Source of the DNA: Pleurodeles waltl
Lineage: Eukaryota > Chordata > Amphibia > Caudata > Salamandridae
Assembly (NCBI RefSeq): GCF_031143425.1
Contig: NC_090440.1
Span: forward strand, 338,585,844-338,649,843
Direction: 5' to 3'
DNA length: 64,000 bases
Made by a program: the position numbers and the translations under genes. The notes under the pieces were generated by a model. That model did not search any database. It saw only the letters and a program-made list of their open reading frames with translations, and had not been told where the DNA came from. Every line of letters begins with the position of its first letter. The stretch's first letter is position 1. This document shows positions 20,189-32,159 of this stretch, one piece after another.

Positions 20189-21529
20189 TTAATGACACCC
20201 ATTGGTATCTATTGACCACAATAACCACCCGCCAGGACGTGTCAGTGAAACATCAAATGCACTATTCTTGACCCATTCATCGAGCTGATCTTCAGTTGCA
20301 TTTGTATATTTTTGCCATTTATTAAACTTTGCAGGGACAGGTATGCTGCGCATATTTAATTCCTTAATCTTAGCTAAGCCTAAACAACTTGTTTGTTGTA
20401 CTATTTGATTTAAGAATATCATTTGTACAGGTCTGAGGCATGCTCTTAATAAAGCTTCCTTTCCCCTAGTTTGCCAATGTCTAGTTCCCCATACACTTTT
20501 CAGATCAATCAATTTCAGCCAATATTCATAGCCTTCGATAGACAACCGGGAAACAAAGGATTCAGAATATATTAATTTCATATTCATCATTAGTACATGT
20601 ATATCTTTAGTAGGTGGTACCTTAAAATAATATGACTCAGCATTTTTCGCATTGTGCCCAGAAAAATATGTAAACTTTTCAGAATATGTTTTTGAACTCC
20701 CTTGTGGTTGAGTCAGACAATGTTCCCATTGTGTATGATCAAAAACAGTATTGGGGCTGCTCGCTCTCTGTATGAAATGGTACCCATAATAATTATAGCA
20801 AAACATATCACCATAATTCTCTTTAGATTGATAAACATCTTCGTTTTCAAATACAGTGTGATACTGCAAATCAGTCATCATAGAATCAACTGTTTTCACA
20901 TCCCAATCATCAGAAACAATGCCTGGTATTATAATATCGTTCATTGATAGTTTGAATACATATGGTATTTGAATTACTTTCGTGGGACCATATATATAAA
21001 AAATGACTTTGTCCTAAACAATCCCATCAGGAATTGGTACTGCGGAAATGTTCACAAATAATAAGTCTCTTCGGACCATGTGTGATGAAAAATGTGGTTT
21101 TAAGACCTCCTCCACCAATTCAACTGTTGATTTTTCAGGGAGAAAATGACCATGTATTAACAAGAAAAAGGTGATAACGAAACCATTGCAAAGTAGGAAA
21201 GCTAGAACAGTCAAAGAGAGCCAGAGATAGTTCCACAGAAAAACAAAATATGATTTTTTAATCCAGTTTGTTAGCTTACGTGTTATTGACAATTCAGGTG
21301 TCGAAGAGGCAAATGAGTCTGAGATGTCATCATTGAAGTTGGCAAAAAATCCATAAGCAGTATGTGAAAATGCTGGAGCCATGGTCAGTGGTGGAGTTGG
21401 TGTTTCCCGTGGTGGCACACTATAGATAGCACCATTTGTCTGTTTTGGAGTTGAGTCAACGAGGTCAATTGTTTCTGTATTGTTCAATGTTAGTGGAACC
21501 AATGCAAGATCATCTTCCACCCTCCCCAA
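20189..21529 (-). pseudogene. ERV env, leader and surface region
   Basis: The first frame (21529-21014, 171 codons) has a long cytosolic-looking N terminus, then WIKK followed by a membrane span with tryptophans (LWNYLW, then a run of Leu, Val and Phe; about residues 93-126), a stop, and a second frame (20944-20189, 251 codons) with aromatic-rich extracellular sequence and an NAT sequon. An N-terminal membrane-spanning leader that stays part of Env is characteristic of foamy viruses. Env begins close behind the integrase C-terminus (about 80 nt), again as in that group. The region from 20189 to 19730 continues in pieces with many stops. Confidence 0.65.
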
Positions 21530-21605
21530 GCTTGGACAGGTGTCAGTGTTGGTATAAACAACTTGCAGAGGAACTTCTTGACCAGTAGTGAGAGGGATTC
21601 AGGGA

Positions 21606-22862
21606 CTACTGGATGTTCCTCTTGGTCGGCTGTGCAGGATCAGCCACATGGTATAATTTGACATTGTCGATAGAGACAAAACGTTTTGTTTTGGCACCTG
21701 CCAACGGTGGTAGAATTACAGTTCTAGTACCGTGTATCCCCAAGACTGGCACTGGTGATCGATAGGAAGGGCCATATTCCTTTTTCACAGCAACCTTCTC
21801 GTGTAAAAGATCCCCAATTCTGGGAACCCAGCCGGTAGGTGTTACGGGCACATCCTTGATTCCTGTGAAGGCAGCACTGATAGAAGAATTATCAACACTG
21901 AACTTTTGCAATTCCTGTAAGACAGTGACACGTTCATTTATGTCAAAAGGTGTTTCTGCTGCCTCCACACCAGGACCATCAAGATCCGGAACATACATTC
22001 AAGTTCTGAACAGGCACTCATATGAAGTACGACCCCCCAGTGACCTTCTAGGCAGATTATTAAGTGCTCTCTGGACTCCATATAGGTGGTTAAGCCAACT
22101 ACGACCCATACCTAAGACTCTGGCTGTTAAGGATAGCTTTAAATCATGGTTTAATCACTCCATAACACTATTTCCCTCAGGATGAAATGGAGATGGGTAC
22201 TGGAGTTGGACCCCCAACGAAGCCATGGCATCCCTGAATGCCCTTGAGGCGAAAGCAGGGAGCTGGTCCGAATGGAAAGCCGCAACTGCATATGTACCGA
22301 TAAAGACTCGCAAATTTTTAATAACAGTCCGAGCATCAGCCGAGCGTTGTGGCCACACCCATAAAAATCTAGAGCATGAATCAACAGCGACTAATATATA
22401 CTTGTATGCACTATCCGGTGTTAGGGGACCACAATGGTCCAAGTACACACATTGTGATGGTTTGTTTGAAATCAAGAGGGGTGTCTGCGGCAGGCGTTTG
22501 GCAGTGGACATTTTAATGTCACAGCAAAGGACATACTGTTTGGTCTCTTTGTAGAGGCCTGGCCACCAATAACACACTTGTAAGATTAAAATTGTAGCCG
22601 CCACACCAGCATGGGCAGATGCAACCCCCCCATGCGCTGCTTTAATCAACCCTGGTCTTATGTCTTTGTTGGGAATGTCCCTCGCGCCTTCACCTGGTAT
22701 TCTAACTTCAGCGTTCAGGCGTTCTCCCATTCGGTAGGAATATTTAGCCGGAAATGTTTTAGGATAGGGCGTACCATCAGAAGTAGCTTTCACGGCAGCC
22801 CATATGTCTGCATCTGGCTTCGTACTTGAATTTGGTACTGCAGCTACAACGACCACAGCCAC
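21606..22862 (-). pseudogene. ERV integrase
   Basis: Reading down the minus strand: the zinc domain (AAHGGVASAHAG, later LCCDIK, with the second Cys of the CX2C pair apparently lost), a catalytic core with D in YLDHCGPL, D in FHSDQLPAF and E in GNSVME, then a second frame (21998-21606) holding the C-terminal SH3-like part (GDLLHEKV, SYRSPVPVLGIHGTRTVILP). The three catalytic acidic residues are therefore present, but the core and C-terminal part lie in different frames. The order and motifs are those of retroviral integrase. Confidence 0.85.
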
Positions 22863-23985
22863 TGCTTACTTTGCGGCTTCATCAGCCAATGTGTTTCCAG
22901 CAACATGTATCCCAATGTGCTGGCGTCCAAGTGTATGTTCAACATGGACATTTGGCATCATCTCTTTCAGATCTGCTACTTTCCCCCACAGAAGTCTGTA
23001 TTTAATGCTGTTGCCTTTGGAATCTCTGAACCCATTCTGGCTCCAGTAATGCAGACATTAATTGAAGGACTGGACACATTAATATGAATCACAAACAATC
23101 AGCCTAGGCTGTGCAGGATCCGTGTGTTCCAGTGCCATCACCAGAGCCTTTAGCTCTGCTAACTGTGCTGTGCAATCCCCTAGGGCAGTGGTTCCCAACC
23201 TGTGGTCCGGGGACCCCTAGGGGTCCGCAAGCCTACTCAGGGGGTCCGCAGCTCCTTAATAATACTAACAGATTAATAAAGTGTATGTAAATAAAATGGC
23301 AAAATGTACATCTGAACATTTTAAAACATACTGTAAATGCCTAGAAATTAGTATTCTCGGATTGATTCATGGGAGCAGTGCAACTGCATCAAACAGAATA
23401 TAGTATGGACGATGTGTGGCTTCAGTTGAATTTAGAAAAGCTCCAACCCTTCTATTATTATTTTTTTTCATTTACATTTGTTTACAAATGAAATAAAATG
23501 TGTTATAGTTTGTGTATGTATCGGATGAATGCTTGTATCTGTATTTTTTGTGTAGTGTTTTGCATTTCAAATAATCAACAATGTTTAGGCCGGGGTTCCC
23601 AACTTCCAGTAATGACTCAGTGGAGGGGGTCCCCAAATTTAATTAATGATTCAATGGGGGTCCCCGTGTTTCAGTAATGATAAAGTGGGGATCCACAGAA
23701 GTCAAAAGGTTGGGAACCACTGCCCTAGGGTTTGCGTAAATGTATGTAGGGGACAAAATGTATTGCCCTCCATGTAGCCGCTTACGACAGCGCAAGCAGC
23801 AGACTATTGGTGTTTTGTGCCAATTGCAAGTTGTTCTGAGCCATCAGTGTACATGACTCTATGATACTGTTCAATAGGCAATGAATTTGCTGGAACTGGG
23901 TATTCTATTTCATACTGCTAAAATTCTTGAGTTTCTAATTTTGGGTCAAAGATGTAGTCTACGCCCCTTACTGTCAAAGACGTAG
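22860..23985 (-). pseudogene. ERV RNase H, split by a hAT MITE
   Basis: Before the insertion (higher coordinates), YTDGSEQ gives the first catalytic Asp near 23850. After it, AELKALVMALEH supplies the Glu helix, LIVCDSY the next Asp, and HVAGNTLADEAA the final motif near 22870. The MITE at 23186-23722 separates the two halves, and there are stops as well. Confidence 0.75.
23186..23722. mobile_element. hAT-type MITE, 537 bp
   Basis: The terminal inverted repeats CAGTGGTTCCCAACC and GGTTGGGAACCACTG are flanked by an exact 8-bp duplication, CCCTAGGG (23178-23185 and 23723-23730). An 8-bp target and a CAG...CTG end are hAT hallmarks. It has no coding capacity and is inserted in the retroviral RNase H region. 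Confidence 0.92.
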
Positions 23986-23995
23986 CCCATGGTAT

Positions 23996-25281
23996 TCAAC
24001 GTGCATGTAATGCTTTTGTGGTTGGAACGCTGGCTTTTGTAACAGCCTCCAGGGCTGGGATCGGAGAAGCGACAATAATGCATTTTCCTTGGGCAACAGG
24101 TAGTTCTTTAAAGACAGCCATCAGTACAGCAGTGAGAATTTTCTCAGTGGGAGCATAGCGTTGTTCCGCCGCTGAATATAAGTGTGATTTGCATGCAATC
24201 AGGACTGTCTCACCATCATTAAATGTCACATAGGTGTAACCAATGGCACCAGCTATTACTCTGATGTCCAAATGTGTTTTATTGTCCCTCGTGTGTAAGT
24301 GTTGTGCTGCAAGCATGTCTGTTTGCAAATCTCGAATGCATGTATGTTCAATTGTCCAGAATTTACTTGAAAAATCAGGACGTATCTGATCATGTAAAGG
24401 TTTTATGCGTGTAGCATAATCTGGAATGTAAGTTCTGCTAAAATGTAGGAAACCCAATAGAGATATGTTTTTTTAATCATGTTCAGTGGTTGTAACTGTG
24501 CGCATTTTTCAAAGAATTGTGGCACTAGGCTCTTCCCTTCACTTGACAGCTCATATCCTAGAAACAGGACACTGAGGAAGGCAATTTTTGTAGCAGTTCT
24601 CATCCATAAGATCGATATCATCTACAAAGGGCAATGCTTCAGGATCAATCTCGTGTAAAATTGCTGTCACACGAGCTGCAAACAGTCCTGGACAGTTCTT
24701 ATACCCCTGAGGTAAACGACAGAATTATTTCTGGGAGCCTAGTGCGCTGAAACTTGTTAAGTCTCTACTCTCAGGCACTTTATTCTGGCAAAAGAAACCG
24801 TTGGAAATATCTAGTGTTGTTTTGTATTTTTTTATGCACTATGTTGTTCATTAGTGCTGTGCTACGTGAGTTTTGTTTCGCATAAGTGCGTGTATGGCTG
24901 TTTATGTGTCTGTAGTGTAGGTCTATTCTATATGAATGGTCTGGTTTACCTACTGGGAATATTGGATTATTCATTGGGGAGACACAGGGTTCAATTACGC
25001 GTGAGTATTTCTCTCACAGGTGCTTTTGCTTCATGTTTTATTGGATACTGTGGTTGAGGTTGAGGTTCATTTTTAATTGGAATTACATGGTAGGGTGATT
25101 CTCTATCCCATCCTACGTGATTTCGGTATAATGCAGGTGCCTGTGCCAAAGCCCAATCAATGGCATAGGATTCAGCGAGTTCCTCTGGCACAAGGGGCGA
25201 GAAGGAAGGCACAATCTTCCCCATATGGGCAGGTATGGACGAATTCAGGTGGCGAATCTTGTTCGGCCAACAAAACATCAT
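23996..25281 (-). pseudogene. ERV reverse transcriptase and connection domain
   Basis: The start (25281-24991) contains QYPIKHEAKAPVREI. The next piece (24974-24780) has VNNPIFPVGKPD and RIDLHYRHINSHT. An LPQGYKNCPGLFAAR motif leads to the catalytic FVDDID near 24612-24626. The connection part (24457-23996) has AEQRYAPTEKILTAVLMAV. VDDI in place of YMDD and LPQG before it are seen in spuma/ERV-L-like and some epsilon-like polymerases. Frames are interrupted. Confidence 0.8.
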
Positions 25282-25540
25282 ATATGTTTACCACGCGATC
25301 CCAAAAGATTGCGTCTATTATGCGCTCAATGTCTCCTTCTAACTGCAGCGTTACTTTATACACCCTATCAGGCGTGGAGACACGCATGTCTGCAGTTTCT
25401 ACTTGTAGAAAGTCATCAGTTGCTTTCACCTCCAGATGCTCTAGAAGACTCCGGCAAACTATTGTGACCTCTGCCGTACTGTCTAGCAGCGCTAATGCCC
25501 ACTTCCTGTTCTTCAAGAGGACCCTCTTCCTGAGTGGCAT
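25172..25540 (-). pseudogene. ERV protease
   Basis: WALALLDSTAEVTIV (near 25455-25500) is an aspartic-protease active site in which the usual D-T-G reads D-S-T. The frame overlaps the end of gag in another frame and continues into the RT leader. Confidence 0.7.
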
Positions 25541-26951
25541 GTCGGACTGTGACTGCTGCCATTTTTTTCTTTTTGAATTGGGGTTTTTGTTGGGCGGGTT
25601 TCTCTTCCTTTTTAACAGAAACCTTGGATGAGCGTTGTGATTCTTGTCTTGGTTTCACGTACTCTTTTCTTCGCTCTGATCTCCCACCTCTCTCATTTTG
25701 TTTTTCCGATGAGTCCTGAAAGGAATGAGATTGGCGTGTATCAATATATTGATATCTATCAGGTGTTTTTATAGTATCTCGATTTCTGAGATTATATCTG
25801 TTCTGCGGGGTCTCCGTACGCGGAGATTCTCCCCTCTCTTTTTTAGAAGTTTGTTGTTTTTTATCCCAGCATTTCTTATTACCCTCAGGTGCTTGCTTGG
25901 GAAAATCTTTATTCGATTTGCCCTGAAATTGTGGTTTAGATGGTCTGGCCCCTAAACTCTCTCGACCAATGTTAGAGTAGGTTTCTGCAATTATCTTAGG
26001 CAGCTCGCGTTCCTGATCCTGTTGTGGAACGTCACGGAGCCGCATGCGCACTGCAAGTGCAACCGCTTCCCCTTTAAGGTTACTTAAAATGATTGAAGAT
26101 ACTGTGGCACAATTACCCATACGTTGCATCCCCAAATCTAGGGCCGGGGCAGCCCGATATTAGTCTTGAATTTGCTTCAACACCTCCGGTAAATTGGCAA
26201 GTGCCGGTGTACCATGTGCGGTTGTATAGAGTGTGGCAAATTCCGTGCCCCAGGTATTACAGTTATCCACTGTAGGGACCATCCCAAAAGGCAAGCACAT
26301 TGTTAGTATTCTATGTTTATCCTGAGGTCCCGTATGGGGAAATACTGCCTCCAGCGCATTTATTTTTTGTGCTAACCAAAACGGAATTTCCTCCCATTTG
26401 GCGGATACTTTACCCATGATTGAATGTACAGTTGCAGGGTTTATACCTGGTGTTACTGCATTTGGATGTGCTGGAGCAGCACGTGCTGGGTTTGTATTTA
26501 ATGTTTGCATTACAAATTGTATTAATCATCTACATATCGCTGTTAATTCTGTATATAAGCGACGAACCTCAGCTACCGCTAAATTTGCAACTGCAGGATG
26601 TGGTGTATAGGTGGCCAATAAAGGCGAGGTAGGACCATCGTTACTTAGTGGGGTAGGGTGCCATCAATCCAATTATTATGTTCTTGATAAGATAATGGTA
26701 TTTCTAAATATGCATATGCTCTGTATTGTCCAGGTGTATTTGCAAGTGTATAATGATGAAATGTATCTGTGTTCCCATCAACTGCTGGAAGTGCTACCCA
26801 AGAATAAAAAACGTTCTGTTCTATAAGCTGCATGGACATCCACCACAAATGTGACTGGAGCCCCCTAGGGCGGTAGGCCATTTGCTAATAAATGTGCAGT
26901 CAGAGGTTGTCTAATATTAACTGCTATTTGTATCTGCTATGGATTAGCCAT
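25416..26951 (-). pseudogene. ERV gag
   Basis: This begins near an ATG at 26951 (MANP, stop), about 210 bases after the primer-binding site. A middle frame (26510-26160) carries FWLAQKINALEAVFPHTG and a capsid-like helical region. The last frame (26135-25416, 239 codons) is very basic (RYNLRNRD, KKEKPAQQ-type runs, PQFKKKKMAAV) with no Cys-His zinc knuckle. Absence of the zinc knuckle is typical of foamy Gag. Assignment is by position and composition, since gag sequence is poorly conserved. Confidence 0.6.
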
Positions 26952-27162
26952 CATAGACGTACTATATGTTCAGAGAAGACACACCAAACTGGGGTTTTTC
27001 TTTTTAAAGTTCAAGCTTGAACAACCTCCAGCCTCAGATACGACAACCTACGTAGGTGGGGTGGAAATCCTCAGTATTACGGACGTCTCCATATGCGATA
27101 TTGAGGTTTCATTATATATAATGAGACAGAGATACTCCGGAGGACCCGAAAATTAGAGCCTG

Positions 27163-27182
27163 ACCAAACGTTGGCGGCGCCA
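27163..27182 (-). other. ERV primer-binding site, tRNA-Lys1,2-like
   Basis: The minus strand reads TGGCGCCGCCAACGTTTGG starting at 27182, directly after an LTR-like ...GTGACA edge. Apart from a 2-nt insertion (GC) and changes at the end, it follows the Lys1,2 primer sequence TGGCGCCCAACGTGGGG used by foamy viruses. Confidence 0.6.
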
Positions 27183-27814
27183 TGTCACGTAGGCTTTCAA
27201 TCTGATACTGTCTTCCTTTTTCCCAAACACTATTTATTCAACTCTTAATCACTTGTTCTCTTCATTCTTTTATCCCTCTCATAATTGTTCAATATCAACT
27301 TACATCTGCTCTTTACAATGCACCTAAAACAATCCAGATGAAAGAAAATCTATCCACCCATTAATCTCAAAAAGCATTTTCATCTTCTTTTCTCCTATAA
27401 CAACATTTTCATGTACACAAAATGTCAACATCGTATAACCCTTTTCTACTGCATCCTTTAAGATTCTTCTTCCTTCATCAGTTTCTGTCTCCATATTCTC
27501 CTCACCTTGAATCACACTCTCTTCTACATTCCACCACTCTTAACCAACTTTGCTCTTCATTCTTGTTGATCTCACCAATCAGATCACCCTGCTTTCTGTC
27601 CACCATCTCTCTATTCATCTTTGTCTTCCTTTTGTCATATCTGATTCCAATCCTTCACTTGGTCCTTGTAAAGCTATTCCCTTAACTGTTACCACTATTC
27701 CTCTTCCCGCTATCTTTACTGTGGCAGCTAATTCACATATATTATTTTATCTTTATCCTTTCTTCATTGCATTCTCTAGCTTCCAAATTGTCTTTAAAAT
27801 GCTACCTTCCTTGC
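27183..27814 (-). repeat. Candidate 5' LTR remnant of the ERV
   Basis: From the primer-binding site outward, the plus strand starts TGTCACGTAGG. A minus-strand AATAAA (plus TTTATT at about 27230) could be its poly(A) signal. The region is strongly pyrimidine-rich on the plus strand. No full match to 17048-18010 is visible, and the outer boundary is undefined because another repeat starts at 27815. Confidence 0.35.
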
Positions 27815-30040
27815 TGTAGGAAAGTGGAGTATTTTATGGTGTGTGAGGTTAGTCCTCACTGTGTAATATGCTCATGATACCCCAAAGATGGTCCTTAGAT
27901 TCACACTAGTAAATCTTTGGCTTAATCCTGGTAGTGTGGGAAAGGGTAGTTAGGCTTTACTTAGAGGAACTTGGTTAAGCATTTCAGATCACCAACATGA
28001 ATAATAAGTCATTAACACGACTTGAAAGAAATCTAACACCAATTTATAAAAACAGGGCTTATTTTTATACATCAAAATGAACAGAATTGGATCAGTATAA
28101 CTGGAATTATAGATTTTAGAAGCAATATTACCTCACAGCAGAGCTGGCATTTAAATATTGCATTGAAGTCTATGAGAGAAATGTCACTAGTTGCAAAAAA
28201 TACACATAGAATCAAGTTGCATGGAATCCTTTTGGCTTTAACGTTGTGCAGTCCCTAGGACCAGAACACAGCAGTCAGGCTGTTTTATATGGCCCATGTT
28301 ATGCGCATGGCGAGTTATCCTAGCTGTCCATGGTGTGGTACGGGTCTTGCATTGAAGTCAATGGCAGGGAGCCACTGGTGAAAATCGACCACTTGAGGGT
28401 TGTGCTGCAGGGAATACTTGCAGAGTTAAGTTTGTGCAGGTCCTGGGACTAGGCCACAGCAGTCAGTTCCCTTTGCCGTGGTCCATGTGGTCTGGATGCA
28501 GAGTTGTTCTGGCACAGAACAGGCTGGTGCTGACTTTACTGTCTACACAATGTCGCTCACAAAGGGATGCCAAATCTCAGCTGGGGCTAGGTTGCAGATG
28601 TTGGATTCAGGCTGCATGATGTGCCTTGCACCTGCAGCATTGAGTGAGGGGGTTAGTTACCAGACAGGGAACCAACTAGTCTTGGCAGCAGGATTCCTTT
28701 TGGAATATCCTGAGGTCCAAGGAAGTGGTGTAGTAGCCTAAAACTAGAAGGCAGGCTGAACTACGACTCCCAAAATATACTGGACCCCCTGGTTTTTGAT
28801 GATTCAGTGACACGCCTGATGGCTGGTGAAGATTTGGAATGTGCAGGTGTTTTTACTGGCAGTTTCCAGGGGTATAGTGCCACTATTCCAAGGGAAACTG
28901 AAGGTGCTACTGGTTCCACAGTTGTCCCTCTGGTCAGTAGTGATGAGTCCCTCTTTTGGTTTGGAGCAGTGGGCAGAGTCCAGTTGTCAGTGATGCATAG
29001 CTTCTCTTGGTCCTTCTTTGAAGTTGGTAAATCAGATCTGAGGTTCTGGTGTCAGAGGTTTCCCTTAAATCATGTATTTAGGGGAGTTAAGGGTGTGGAG
29101 ACTAGTGGCCAATGGATAGCTAGATCCTACAGCTAATCCGCCCTGGAGGTGACACATCCGGTGGGACAGGTCACCTTTAGCTACCCAGAACCCTCCATTC
29201 TGCCACTCCTAGGAGGACAGAAATCTAAATTTATTGCACAGACTGGGCTCCTCACCCTAGAGGTGTGGTCAGCCTGCTGGTGGTGTGCACAGTCTTGCAT
29301 ACATAATTTCCCACCTGTCCACTAGCAAATGTGCCTGGGGGGGCTGTTTCCTTGCTGGAGGACAGTATTGGTAGCTATCAGGGGCAATGAGCCCTTGAAG
29401 CTCACCACCCTGATGAATCTGTTGACCAGCTTGGCTGGGGGTCTGGACCTCCTTCCTGCCTTATCTTCTTGTTTATGACCTCTGGGAGTGCACAGGCTGC
29501 CTGTAAGGAGATCAGAAACCTGTCTTGGCAGCAGCAGGCATGGGAAAAATTGCAGGCTGCTCAGCCAGAGCACAAAGAAGGGTGGCAAACAGGTGGGCAT
29601 CCTCTAGTGTGCCACCTGGGATTATGCCTGCTTTTCCTCGAGATTCACGTTGGGTGAGAGAAGACAAGTTGTTTGACATTAAACTCAATATATCTAGGTG
29701 GTATGATGATGAAGCTAGCAGCCCTGGTCAACTCAGGCTTAAGTCCTACAGTATCCTATGGCCTGCCGAAACTTACAGTGTACCTTAATGGAAAGGGTGG
29801 TATAGAGACATAGAAGCTTGTGCTTATACGTCTGCACCTTAAATATAATGCACCCTGCTGCTTGGGTTGCAGAGACCTACCCTAGGCGTGTCTGACTTAC
29901 ATATAAGGCAGTGTATGGGAGTGTGTCACTCTTGGCAGTGTGCAGTGGGAGACCTGCCACCAGTACTTTGGAAGAGTCACCCAGAGTGGCACAAACTTGC
30001 GTGGCAGCCCTGAGGACCCCATTATTAACTATCCCCTGGG
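27815..30040 (+). repeat. LTR-like interspersed repeat beginning TGTAGGAAAG
   Basis: This starts TGTAGGAAAGTGGAG, like other long LTRs in this genome. The part around 28010-28110 (AACACCAATTTATAAAAAC, GGATCAGTATAACTGG) resembles 31500-31600 and 39600-39700. It ends where LINE sequence begins near 30060. No coding region is seen. The right terminus and target duplication were not found. Confidence 0.35.
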
Positions 30041-30059
30041 TACCATTTATTGTGGCCTT

Positions 30060-30850
30060 ATAAGGGGATACATTCTTGCCACTCTGGTAATTATCAAGTC
30101 AACATAACAGCGGTTTCGGTGCTGTGGTTGCTGCGGAATCCAGATTGGAATGGGTCCAGAGTGTTGTTCTCCTCGAAGAAACGGGTCAGTTGTTTGTTGA
30201 CAATTTTCACTATGACATTTGCCGGAAGGGGAACAGGAAGATAAGCTGGAAGTTCTTGAGGTCCTTTGGGTCAGCCTTGGGCTTCTTGAGGAAGACGTTG
30301 ATCTCGGCGTGTTTCTATCTCTCCAGGAAGGTGGCAGTCTCAAAGGAACTGTAGATGATCTTCCGGTGTTGGGGTGTGATGATGGAGCTTGCTTTGTTGA
30401 AGATGTGATGAGGGCAGGGGTCGGATGGTGAGCTGGATTGGATGGTGTTCATGATTTCAATGGTGTTGTTGTCATTGAGGTGGGTCCAGGAGAGCAGGAG
30501 GCTGGTGGGTGGTGAGTCTGTGGTGTCAGTGGTTAATGGGGAGGTCTGAGTACTGAAGCAGTCATGGATATCAGTGATCTTGCAGTAGAAGAAGGTGGCT
30601 AGGGAGCCGCAGAGGTCTTGTGATGGCGGGATGGCATTGACGTTGGAGCCATGGTTGGAGAACTCCTTCACAATGTTGAAGAGCTCCTTGTAGCTGTGTG
30701 CATTGTTGTCAATGCGTTCTTTGAAGGTGGTTCTCTTGGCGGTTCGGATGAGTTGGTGGTGTCTGCAGATGGCGTACTTGAAGGCTGTATGGTTGTCCGG
30801 TGTCTGATCTTGGTGCCACTTCTTTTTGAGTCTTGCTTTTAAACAATGAT
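30060..30850 (-). pseudogene. L2/CR1-type LINE fragment (start of reverse transcriptase)
   Basis: Down the minus strand: KYAICRHHQLIRTAKRTTFK (linker before RT), SYKELFNIVKEFSNHG, LATFFYCKITDI, SDPCPHHIF, then FLKKPKADPKDLKNF, and in a shifted frame FFEENNTLDPFQSGFRSNHS and TETA. That is the linker-to-RT fingerprint of L2/CR1-clade LINEs. The catalytic part is absent because the fragment ends near 30060. Frameshifts are present. Confidence 0.8.
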
Positions 30851-31024
30851 TTTAGTACATGCCACATTTAACAGAGCAGTGTTCATTTTATACATGAGGT
30901 CTGTCATCCTTTGCTCTTCTCCCAGCTCTAAATCATCAATCAAGATGCTACAGGTAGAGCTAAATGAGTTGAAAACTTGTGCCTTGAAGAAAGATAGATA
31001 AATTGGGAGCTTGTCATTGATGAA

Positions 31025-31850
31025 TTTTTGGTTTTACACCACCTTAGAGAAAATCGCACTTTTCATGATATGTGCCTAATTTTTGCAAATGTTACGTCAC
31101 GTGTATTACACAAAAAAACTACTTGGCTAGTGTTTCAAATGAAAATTGAACACAAGGCTACACCTCTCATATACAAGTCACTTAAAATACCTGCTGAAGA
31201 CTGGGTTGAGCACAAAATGTCTCTTGGTCGCAGTATTACAGCTCCTGCTCAAAGTAGCTTTTCATCACACAAAAAGAAATTAATTCCAGGAGACATAATC
31301 CAGGGCCAGCCTGGGACAGAAATGTGGTTTCTGGCTGACTAGAATGTGGGGAAGTCACAAGAAAACCCCAAATTACCTTTTACATACCACCAGGTAGCTT
31401 GGCACATACCAGTCAGGCTTAACTTAAAATCAATCTGTGAAGTATTTGTGCAAAACTTCAAAACATTAAAATAGTGAAAACATCACACAAAACGTATCTC
31501 ACACCTGGCTAGACAAATAGAGCTGCATTTAATAAATTAAACAGGGCTAAAATGACAAAAGTCCAATCAGTATTTTTTTTAAGAAACTGGAAAATAGCAC
31601 CAAAAAACAAAACACACCAACTGCAGATATCTGGTCACAGAGCACGGGTTAGAAAAAGTCCCAGATTGGTCCTGTTGAAGGTTTACCTTCTCAAGTTTTG
31701 TGTTAAGGGTCACATTTGTGTGGAGAGTGTGTCAGCGAGCAAGGAGAGCATCTCAAGTGGTGGTCAACATAGCACAAATTACAAGCCGGGTGTCACGGAT
31801 AGTTGGGATGGAGCTTCGCATTGGCTGTCCCCTGCAGTTGATCGATGCTT
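31025..31850 (+). repeat. Interspersed repeat R1, copy 1 (LTR-like)
   Basis: This matches 39165-39960 through many segments in the same order, for example ACAAGGCTACACCTCTCAT, CCTGCTCAAAGTAGC, AAGTATTTGTGCAAAACTTC, AAAATAGCACC and TATCTGGTCACAGAGCAC. It appears related to the repeat at 27815. Non-coding. Confidence 0.65.
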
Positions 31851-32159
31851 AGTGTGCTAAAAGACAGGCTGGCAGCAACTCTCAGTTTAAGCAGCGCATT
31901 CTGGTGTGAACAAGCATGTTCCCAGTTGTGAAGAGACCAACTGCCAGACTGCCATAGTGGCAGCCACCAAAAAAAGTCACATTGGCGGTCATACAGACCG
32001 CTGTATTAGGAGTTACACAGCTAGGACTGCCAGAGTGCATGGAATCATAGAACCAATGCTTGCAAAAGCATTGGGGTATGATTCCAACATGTTTGATATG
32101 AAACATGCCTATGTTCTGAGTTACCATTATGTAGCTGGAGATAGGTAGTGGCATATGTC

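Larger units (their letters stand above)
18011..27182 (-). mobile_element. Decayed foamy-virus-like endogenous retrovirus, internal region
   Basis: Read on the minus strand, the order is primer-binding site, gag, PR, RT, connection/RNase H, IN and a long env, about 9.2 kb. Four features fit a spuma-related (class III) retrovirus: a primer-binding site close to the tRNA-Lys1,2 type; a basic Gag without any Cys-His zinc knuckle; an Env span near 2.9 kb (about 970 codons); and an N-terminal Env region with its own membrane segment and Trp residues. Many stops and frameshifts make it non-functional, and a hAT MITE splits RNase H. Epsilon-like or other fish/amphibian retroviruses are the alternative; only a phylogeny of RT and IN can settle this. 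Confidence 0.75.

Noticed and set aside
25077..25631. 184-codon plus-strand ORF across the ERV
   Set aside because: It is the reverse complement of the protease/gag frames, whose motifs are on the minus strand.
30047..30431. Plus-strand ORFs over the LINE fragment
   Set aside because: The minus strand carries clear LINE RT-type motifs; the plus frames are shadows.
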